Part shown: positions 19,837-21,106 of the stretch, piece after piece | Numbering within the stretch: the stretch's first letter is position 1 | Layout: each line of letters begins with the position of its first letter | Assembly (NCBI GenBank): GCA_900551305.1 | Contig: URVK01000003.1 | Location: forward strand, 1 to 21,106 | Source of the DNA: an uncultured Collinsella sp. | Lineage (GTDB): Bacteria; Actinomycetota; Coriobacteriia; Coriobacteriales; Coriobacteriaceae | Length of the DNA stretch: 21,106 nucleotides | Reading direction: 5' to 3' | Program-made: the position numbers and the translations under genes | The notes under the pieces: model-generated | The model's database searches: none | Seen by the model: the letters and a program-made list of their open reading frames with translations, nothing else | Told to the model about the DNA's origin: nothing

Positions 19837-21106
19837 ATGTTGGAGCTCAAAGGTATTTGCAAAAGGTACGTCACGCAGTCGTTTACGCAGGTGGCGCTCG
19901 ATAACGTGAGCCTGGCTTTTCGCGATAACGAGTTCGTGGCCATTCTGGGACCTTCGGGGTCGGGTAAAACTACGATGCTCAACGTTATCGGTGGGCTCGA
20001 TCATTTCGATTCTGGCGACCTGCTGATCGACGGCATCTCGACCAAGGACTTCCGCGACCGCGATTGGGATGCCTACCGCAACAACCGCATCGGCTTTGTG
20101 TTCCAAAGCTATAACCTCATTCCGCATCAGACCATTTTGGAAAACGTGGAGCTGGCACTCACGCTCACGGGTGTGGGGCATGCCGAGCGCCGCCAGCGTG
20201 CGCGCGAGGCGCTCGAGGCGGTTGGCCTGGGCGAGCACGTTAACAAGCGCCCGAGCCAGCTTTCGGGTGGACAGATGCAGCGCGTGGCGATTGCCCGTGC
20301 CCTGATCAACGACCCCGAGATCGTGCTGGCAGACGAGCCGACCGGTGCCTTGGATTCCACAACGTCCGTGCAGGTCATGGATCTGCTCAAGGACGTGGCA
20401 CGCGACCGCCTGGTTATCATGGTCACGCACAATCCCGAGCTGGCGTACCAGTACGCCACACGCATCGTCAACCTGGCGGACGGCAAAATCACCGACGATT
20501 CCGACCCTTTCGATGTCGCCGACGCCACGCGCCGCGAGGCCAAGCCTACGCGCAAAACCTCGATGAGCTTTGTGACGGCGCTGGGGCTTTCTGCCCGAAA
20601 CCTCATGACCAAAAAGGGTCGTACGGCCATGACGGCCTTTGCGGGGTCGATTGGCATTATCGGCATTGCGGCGATCCTGGCGCTCTCCAATGGCGTAAAC
20701 GGCTACATCAAAAAGGTCGAGGAGGATACGCTCTCGAGCTATCCGCTCACCATTTCCAAGCAGGATTACGACCTGTCGTCCATGATGGGCGGGCAGGGAA
20801 CTGCGGATGATGACTCGTCTGAAAACGTGGATTCGTCCGACGACAGTGCCGGCGGCAAGGCTCAGGGAACCGATAAGATTCCTGTGGTCACGGCCGTAAA
20901 GGATATGTTTGCGAGCGTTAAGTCTAACGACATGACAAGCTTTAAGGCATGGCTCGATGCCGGTGGCGACGGCATCGATAAAGAGGTCAACGCCATTCAG
21001 TACGGCTACGGTGTATCGCCGGTTGTCTATCGTGCCGGCAAGGGCGATGAGAAGCCTGTTCGGCTGGGGCCCCACGCTATGACCCGGGCCATGAGCCATA
21101 GCACTG
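19837..21106 (+). CDS. MacB/FtsX-type ABC transporter, ATPase-permease fusion (5' part)
   Basis: The frame is open to the window edge (423 codons seen). The N-terminal ATPase is complete: Walker A GPSGSGKT (38-45), Q loop at Gln90, signature LSGGQ (142-146), Walker B IVLADEP (162-168), D loop ALDS and H loop His198. After a linker (about 222-245) comes the FtsX-like permease start: LGLSARNLMTKKGRTAM, a membrane helix at about 265-285, then an extracytoplasmic region with an acidic, Ser-rich stretch (about 320-345). The missing part should hold further helices. Such ATPase-permease proteins work in peptide or lipid export, bacteriocin resistance, or mechanical signalling. The ATG at 19837 has GGAGAGG upstream. 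The substrate cannot be told. Confidence 0.93.
   Translation, partial: MLELKGICKRYVTQSFTQVALDNVSLAFRDNEFVAILGPSGSGKTTMLNVIGGLDHFDSGDLLIDGISTKDFRDRDWDAYRNNRIGFVFQSYNLIPHQTILENVELALTLTGVGHAERRQRAREALEAVGLGEHVNKRPSQLSGGQMQRVAIARALINDPEIVLADEPTGALDSTTSVQVMDLLKDVARDRLVIMVTHNPELAYQYATRIVNLADGKITDDSDPFDVADATRREAKPTRKTSMSFVTALGLSARNLMTKKGRTAMTAFAGSIGIIGIAAILALSNGVNGYIKKVEEDTLSSYPLTISKQDYDLSSMMGGQGTADDDSSENVDSSDDSAGGKAQGTDKIPVVTAVKDMFASVKSNDMTSFKAWLDAGGDGIDKEVNAIQYGYGVSPVVYRAGKGDEKPVRLGPHAMTRAMSHST

Noticed and set aside
19642..21099. 485-codon leftward open frame opposite the ABC transporter gene
   Set aside because: The rightward strand has intact Walker A, signature and Walker B motifs, and the leftward frame also crosses a terminator.

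Overview
The window looks like a chromosomal segment of a high-GC, Gram-positive gut anaerobe of the class Coriobacteriia, most likely Collinsella or a close relative. This is inferred from several things together: the clostridial/coriobacterial type of second topoisomerase pair, an LAGTG-type (LPXTG-like) sorting motif on a large Tat-exported surface protein, the small CXXC / NapH-like / TlpA cluster, GTG and TTG starts, and GC-rich codon use. No rRNA, tRNA, CRISPR array or intact insertion sequence was seen.

Left part (1-4640), small regulators and redox enzymes. A 38-codon stub of an aldo/keto reductase faces a LysR regulator across a shared region with a LysR-type palindrome. A MerR regulator of the thiol-sensing type lies opposite an operon of a carboxymuconolactone-decarboxylase/cupin fusion, a dienelactone-hydrolase-like enzyme and a flavodoxin-like FMN reductase. 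Between the MerR operator and this operon sits what looks like the 3' end of another flavodoxin-family gene, so the region has been trimmed by deletions.

Middle (4640-10030), DNA topology. A collapsed AAA ATPase gene and an A-tract tandem repeat lie beside a strong terminator that ends a two-gene type IIA topoisomerase operon (ParE-like then ParC-like, leftward). The ParC-like subunit has Ala where quinolone-sensitive enzymes have Ser. Upstream of the operon is a perfect LexA-type (SOS) palindrome, then a structured 47-bp element, a possible 38-residue protein and a terminator. Together these form a candidate small SOS-linked transcription unit.

Right part (10030-19700), cell surface and signalling. 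Four leftward genes follow one another: OmpR-type response regulator, sensor kinase (ATGA overlap), a LuxR-type regulator with a helical N-terminal domain, and a 1447-residue Tat-exported surface protein. The wall-sorting tail of that protein is interrupted by a frameshift. Divergent from the two-component system is a three-gene operon (48-residue CXXC membrane protein, NapH-like polytopic iron-sulphur protein, TlpA-type thioredoxin lipoprotein). It reads as a transmembrane electron relay to an extracytoplasmic thiol reductase.

The right edge cuts into a MacB/FtsX-type ABC transporter with ATPase and permease on one chain.
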